From positions 477,797 to 541,796 of the forward strand of contig JAFDWR010000001.1 in assembly GCA_018268355.1 (NCBI GenBank): DNA of 64,000 nucleotides, read 5' to 3'. The notes below the pieces were generated by a model, which made no database searches, was not told the origin of the DNA, and saw nothing but the letters and a program-made list of their open reading frames with translations. The translations under genes and the position numbers were made by a program. Positions 60,506 to 64,000 of the stretch are shown in pieces. Each line of letters begins with the position of its first letter. Within the stretch, counting starts at the first letter, position 1. The stretch comes from Armatimonadota bacterium. Its GTDB lineage: Bacteria; Armatimonadota; Fimbriimonadia; Fimbriimonadales; Fimbriimonadaceae.

Positions 60506-61648
60506 ATGGGATTGATCACACCGCTACTACTAAACCTCACCATGGCCTCGACAACGCTTCCGTTGTCCATTAATGAATACTCGCACCGTCTGACGGGAGC
60601 CGTTCTCAACGAAGCAAAAAAGGGCGACAACGTGGTGATTGCCCCGATCAGCGTCTACCTTGGTACGTCGCTCATGCTTCAAGGTGCTCGCGGCCAGTCG
60701 GTCCAAGACCTCAACGAGGTTCTCGGCCTCGGAAAATTGAGAGCCTCAGATTCGGCCTCGGTCATCGGCGACCTGCTTCGGGACCTCCGAGAGGCAAAGG
60801 GTGCAAGCTTCCAATTCACGAACGCACTTTGGATTCAATCCAAGTACGACGTAAAGACTCCCAGCCCCGAACTTGAAGCCAGTGTCTTCCCGTTCGCCAA
60901 GCCCGACGGAGCACTCGTCAAGCGCGTCAACGATTGGTGTTCGCTCTCCACCAAGGGGCGAATTCAAAAGCTACTCGACAAGGTCGAGGACGACACGAAC
61001 ATGATCCTGACCAACGCGATCACGTTTGACGGTGATTGGGAGAGCCCCTTCCAAAAAGAGTGGACGAAAAAGGAAACCTTCAAGGGCACGCGAGGCGATA
61101 GCCAGGTCGACATGATGCTCAAGCGCTCGCAATTCGAGTATGCGCAGCTCGTCGACGGGACTCAGGTTCTCAACATGCCCTATGTGGGTAACCGCTACGC
61201 CGGTCTTTTCGTCTTGCCACAGGCTGGAAAGAACCCAAGCGCCGTTCTCGCCAAGCTGGATACACCCACTTGGAACAACTGGCTTGATCGGATGGAACCC
61301 CAGGACCTACTCGTCCGGATCCCGAAGGTCAAGCTGGAATCCGATCTCCAGCTCGACCGGGCACTCGTCCGAATCGGCTACAAGCCCCTCTTCAAGCAAG
61401 TGGATCTCTCCGGATTTGGTCGTGGGCTCGAACAGCAACAAATCACGCACGCCATCCACAAGACGTTCTTGAAGATCGACGAGAAGGGTACCGAGGCCGC
61501 CGCCGCAACGGCAATCAGGATGGTTTCGGGTTCGCCGGGTCCGCGGCAGGAGCCGATTCTCTTCACCGCTGATCGGCCCTACTTGTTCTTCATCTATGAC
61601 ACGAAGACCAAGCTGATCCTCTTCTCGGCTTCGGTCCAGAACCCCTGA
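60506..61648 (+). CDS. Serpin-family protease inhibitor, copy 2
   Basis: A 380-residue serpin, the same length as copy 1 and alike throughout (identical MGLITPLLLNLTMASTTLP start, NMILTNAITFDGDWE, QVDMMLKR, RPYLFFIYDTKTKLILFSASVQNP end). The hinge is again KGTEAAAATA. The loop after it is quite different: IRMVSGSPGPRQEPILFTAD instead of MMMRAGSAMNPVEPPSFTAD, so the target protease is likely different. Codon choice also differs from copy 1 in many places, so the duplication is not recent. No Shine-Dalgarno is seen before the ATG. A bidirectional terminator follows. Confidence 0.93.
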   Translation: MGLITPLLLNLTMASTTLPLSINEYSHRLTGAVLNEAKKGDNVVIAPISVYLGTSLMLQGARGQSVQDLNEVLGLGKLRASDSASVIGDLLRDLREAKGASFQFTNALWIQSKYDVKTPSPELEASVFPFAKPDGALVKRVNDWCSLSTKGRIQKLLDKVEDDTNMILTNAITFDGDWESPFQKEWTKKETFKGTRGDSQVDMMLKRSQFEYAQLVDGTQVLNMPYVGNRYAGLFVLPQAGKNPSAVLAKLDTPTWNNWLDRMEPQDLLVRIPKVKLESDLQLDRALVRIGYKPLFKQVDLSGFGRGLEQQQITHAIHKTFLKIDEKGTEAAAATAIRMVSGSPGPRQEPILFTADRPYLFFIYDTKTKLILFSASVQNP

Positions 61649-61667
61649 CAAGCCCCTTCGAACAGAA

Positions 61668-61704
61668 AAAACTCCCTCGGTCCTGAACGGAACGAGGGAG
61701 TTTT
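61668..61704. terminator. Bidirectional intrinsic terminator
   Basis: AAAACTCCCTCG (61668-61679) and CGAGGGAGTTTT (61693-61704) form a 12-bp stem flanked by A- and T-rich ends on both strands. It lies between convergent serpin 2 and the E1 beta gene. Confidence 0.85.
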
Positions 61705-61725
61705 GCTTTGTCCAAGCGTCGCAGC

Positions 61726-62745
61726 TTAGAACTTGGCGACGCGGAGACCAGCGTTGACGATGTCATCCACGCTCGGGAGGACGTAGCGCTCAAGCGGCTC
61801 CACCCACGGCACCGGAGTGTCGAGGCGGGTCACGCGGACGGGAGGAGCGTCGAGGTACTCGAACGCCAGGTCGCTCATGCGGGCGACGACCTCACCGGCA
61901 AAGCCGCAGGTCATCGGTGCTTCGTTGACCACGACAAGGCGGTTGGTCCGCTTGATCGACTCGAGGATCGTGGCCTCGTCGAGCGGGACCAGGGTGCGAA
62001 GGTCGATGACTTCGGCCTCGATTCCCTGTCCGGCGAGCGTCTCCGCCGCCTGAAGGCAGTGATAGACGTTCTGACCGTAGGTCACGTAGGTGAGGTCCTT
62101 TCCGGGGCGACGAATCGCGGCCTTTCCGAGGGGGACAAGGTAGTCACCTTCAGGCAGGTCTTCGGCGATCTTGGAGTCGCGGTAAAGGTTCTTCACCTCA
62201 TAGAAGATGGTCGGGTTGCCGCTTCGAATCGCCGCCTTGAGCAGGCCCTTGGCGTCCGAAGGGGTCGACGGGCAAACGATCTGGAGTCCGGGCGAGTTCG
62301 CGAACCAAGCCTCGTTCATCTGGCTGTGGTAGAGCGCGCCACCCGAGTAGCCACCGGCGGGACCACGGACGACGATCGGCATGTTGACCTCGCCGGCGGT
62401 TCGGTAGTGGTAGGTCGCCATGTTGTTGACGATCTGGTCGAATCCGCACGAGATGAAGTCGATGAACTGCATTTCGCAGACGACGGTCATGCCGTTGAGC
62501 GCCATACCGACCGCCGAGCCAATGATGGCGGCCTCGCTGATCGGCATATCGACCACGCGGTGGGTGCCGAACTGCTCTTGCAGGCCTTCCGTCACACCAA
62601 ATGCTCCACCCAGGAGACCGACGTCTTCACCCTGGATGATCATCATCGGGTTGCGTTCCATCTCCTCGGTCAGCGCCTCTTTGAGGGCATTGAGGAAGTT
62701 CTTCTTCGTGGCTTTCGCCGTATCGGGAGTTACCGTCGCGCTCAT
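61726..62745 (-). CDS. pdhB: 2-oxoacid (pyruvate-type) dehydrogenase E1 component, beta subunit
   Basis: A 339-residue E1 beta subunit of a pyruvate or branched-chain 2-oxoacid dehydrogenase. Conserved blocks: FLNALKEALTEEMERNPMMIIQGEDVG, FGTHRVVDMPISEAAIIGSAVGMALNG, VCEMQFIDFISCGFDQIVN and RGPAGGYSGGALYHSQ. The C-terminal domain has TYVTYGQNVYHCLQAAETL and IDLRTLVPLDEATI. The ATG at 62745 overlaps the stop of the E1 alpha gene (ATGA). Substrate choice (pyruvate, branched chain or acetoin) cannot be decided from this subunit alone. E2 and E3 are not in view. Confidence 0.92.
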   Translation of the reverse strand: MSATVTPDTAKATKKNFLNALKEALTEEMERNPMMIIQGEDVGLLGGAFGVTEGLQEQFGTHRVVDMPISEAAIIGSAVGMALNGMTVVCEMQFIDFISCGFDQIVNNMATYHYRTAGEVNMPIVVRGPAGGYSGGALYHSQMNEAWFANSPGLQIVCPSTPSDAKGLLKAAIRSGNPTIFYEVKNLYRDSKIAEDLPEGDYLVPLGKAAIRRPGKDLTYVTYGQNVYHCLQAAETLAGQGIEAEVIDLRTLVPLDEATILESIKRTNRLVVVNEAPMTCGFAGEVVARMSDLAFEYLDAPPVRVTRLDTPVPWVEPLERYVLPSVDDIVNAGLRVAKF

Positions 62746-63848
62746 GAAATCTCCTTGAAAACCCACTTGCCGCCTTCTTCGGCGGGGGGCACGGGCGAGG
62801 CGAGAGCAAACTCGATGCCCTCGTTCAAGTATTCGACGACTTCCGGCGGGAAGTCCTCGTTCGTGGTTTGGGCCGAACCCTTACCCTCGGCCATGTAAAG
62901 ACCGGCTTCTTCCTTGCTCAGGTAGCCCCAATCAAGGAGCTTGGCTCGGCAGATCGCAATCGGGTCTCGCTTGCGGCCTTCTTCAACGCCCTGCGTCGGT
63001 CGGTACTTCGCCGCTCGATCGTCGTCGTGGTCGCCGTGGCCATAGGCTCGGAAGGTCTTGCACTCGACAATGCTGGGGCCGTTACCGGCGCGGGAGAAGG
63101 ACACCGCCTCCATCACCTTGTCGTAGACGTCGAAGACATCTTGACCGTCGGCGACGAGGCCGGGGATGCCATAGCCATCGGCTCGGCGAGCGAAGTCTTC
63201 AAGCGAGTACTCCAGGTGGGTCGGCGTTCCGTAAGCCCATTGGTTGTTCTCGATGATCGTGACGACGGGCAGCTTGTGGACCGCGGCATAGTTGATCGCT
63301 TCGTGGAAGACGCCCTGGGCGGTCGAGCCCTCACCATTGTAGGTGACGACGACCGCGTTGCCGCCCTTCATTCGGTCGGCATAGGCCACACCAGCAGCGA
63401 CCGGAATCGTTCCTGCGAGCATCGAGGTCGAGTGGATGATGTTCGCGCTACGGCGGCCGATGTGCGACCAGTTGTCGCGTGCTCGTCCGGGCGAATCCGA
63501 TCGACCCCACACCTGGCTACAGACTTCCTTGATCGACATGCCGATGCGATTCTCATCGCGCCATCGGAACTTCGCGTCCTTCAGGAAGAAGCCAGGCATG
63601 TCGCGGTGGATCGGCGAGATCCAGTCCGTCGATTCAAGGCCATACAAGGAGCCGACAATGACGGCTTCCTGGTTGTGGGAAGAGTAGAGGGTGCCCTTCA
63701 GTCGTCCGCGCTTCTTCTCTTTGATCAGGCGGACGTCGAAGTAACGGGCGAGGAAGAGTTGCTTGAAGATCTCAAGACAATCTTCCTTCGAAAGCAGTTG
63801 GTGCGGTGGTTTATGACCTTCCTTGGCCGAGACCGTCGTTGCGCTCAA
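62742..63848 (-). CDS. pdhA: 2-oxoacid (pyruvate-type) dehydrogenase E1 component, alpha subunit
   Basis: A 368-residue E1 alpha subunit that binds thiamine diphosphate. The TPP motif is VVVTYNGEGSTAQGVFHEAINYAAVHKLPVV, where NGEGST replaces the common GDGxxN start and IENNQWAYGTP ends the region. TLYSSHNQEAVIVGSLYGL and FRAYGHGDHDDD (with the phospho-loop-like His) follow family order. The start is TTG at 63848, preceded by AGGAG. It is co-transcribed with E1 beta by a 4-base overlap. Confidence 0.92.
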   Translation of the reverse strand: MSATTVSAKEGHKPPHQLLSKEDCLEIFKQLFLARYFDVRLIKEKKRGRLKGTLYSSHNQEAVIVGSLYGLESTDWISPIHRDMPGFFLKDAKFRWRDENRIGMSIKEVCSQVWGRSDSPGRARDNWSHIGRRSANIIHSTSMLAGTIPVAAGVAYADRMKGGNAVVVTYNGEGSTAQGVFHEAINYAAVHKLPVVTIIENNQWAYGTPTHLEYSLEDFARRADGYGIPGLVADGQDVFDVYDKVMEAVSFSRAGNGPSIVECKTFRAYGHGDHDDDRAAKYRPTQGVEEGRKRDPIAICRAKLLDWGYLSKEEAGLYMAEGKGSAQTTNEDFPPEVVEYLNEGIEFALASPVPPAEEGGKWVFKEIS

Positions 63849-63936
63849 AACGTGAATTCTCCTAGGCGTGTGCCCACTTGTAAGGGTACCCCCTTTTGAT
63901 TACGGTCTTTCCCCCCACGTTCATTAGCCAAAATGA

Positions 63937-63971
63937 CATCGACCCAGACTCCAAAAGAGTCTGGGTCGATG
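63937..63971 (-). terminator. Long hairpin, probably the terminator of a gene off the right edge
   Basis: CATCGACCCAGACTC (63937-63951) and GAGTCTGGGTCGATG (63957-63971) form a perfect 15-bp stem with a 5-base loop. On the minus strand TCATTTTGG follows. It sits 17 bases beyond a possible minus-strand stop codon at 63989-63991. Confidence 0.6.
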
Positions 63972-63988
63972 CGAGTTGGTCCGGCGAA

Positions 63989-64000
63989 TTAGTTGCCGTA
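63989..64000 (-). CDS. Possible last codons of a minus-strand gene beyond the window
   Basis: The minus strand reads Tyr-Gly-Asn-stop (TAC GGC AAC TAA) up to the window edge, just upstream of the long hairpin. Four codons cannot prove a gene; the terminator position is the only support. Confidence 0.25.
   Translation of the reverse strand, partial: YGN

Overview
The window is about 60% GC and gene-dense, with short intergenic gaps. It looks like chromosome from a member of the Armatimonadota, probably the Fimbriimonadia. That placement is an inference from several traits seen together: two prepilin-like proteins with a near-identical FTLIELLVV...LFPVFAQAK start and a DGH-type C-terminal region, a PEP-CTERM protein, many small lipoproteins, Lrp-type regulation and heavy use of CGA arginine codons. 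No phage, IS element, CRISPR array or rRNA operon was seen.

Layout. 1-5.5 kb: 3' end of ispG, a PEP-CTERM protein, radC overlapping a translin-family gene, two coupled hypothetical genes, a TPR protein and a tRNA-Arg with the unusual anticodon GCG. 5.5-11.1 kb: a MerC-like protein, folB, then the nusA-ylxR-infB operon with its own promoter and a terminator-like leader hairpin; then carA with a small coupled gene. 11.5-13.9 kb: two tandem units, each a pseudopilin followed by a tiny lipoprotein. 14-18.7 kb: a DCC thiol-redox protein, an SPFH-GYF / double zinc-ribbon pair, and a carB gene holding only the N-terminal half of CarB. 18.7-28.7 kb: exported 5'-nucleotidase, rpiB with a cystathionine-beta-synthase-type gene, an Lrp regulator divergent from pepF, rqcH, pgk and a class III aminotransferase. 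28.7-39.5 kb: lipoproteins, an 870-residue glycine-rich exported protein, an RluD-type pseudouridine synthase, purB, PPK2, and an exported phosphoesterase.

39.5-50.3 kb: bifunctional Rel, a GNAT enzyme, an M32 carboxypeptidase, pyrC with a DinB-like gene, an exported superoxide dismutase, and the minus-strand cluster rpsU - ybeY - dgkA/PAP2 fusion - CNNM/CorC. 50.3-59.1 kb: dnaE with a downstream secreted helical protein, then a livKHMG branched-chain amino acid (or amide) ABC transporter operon with no livF next to it. 59.1-64 kb: two tandem serpins of identical length that differ most in the reactive-centre loop, then the E1 alpha and beta genes of a 2-oxoacid dehydrogenase.

Most genes are housekeeping: isoprenoid, folate, pyrimidine (carA, split carB, pyrC), purine (purB), stringent response (rel, ppk2) and translation quality control (rqcH, ybeY). 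The points most worth a second look are the tRNA-Arg(GCG) with CGA-rich genes, the split carB, the tandem serpins, the probable ACG start of ylxR, the nusA leader hairpin, the SPFH/zinc-ribbon module, the translin-family gene, the LivH insertion, the DgkA-PAP2 fusion, and three convergent gene pairs that share one palindromic 4-bp stop.
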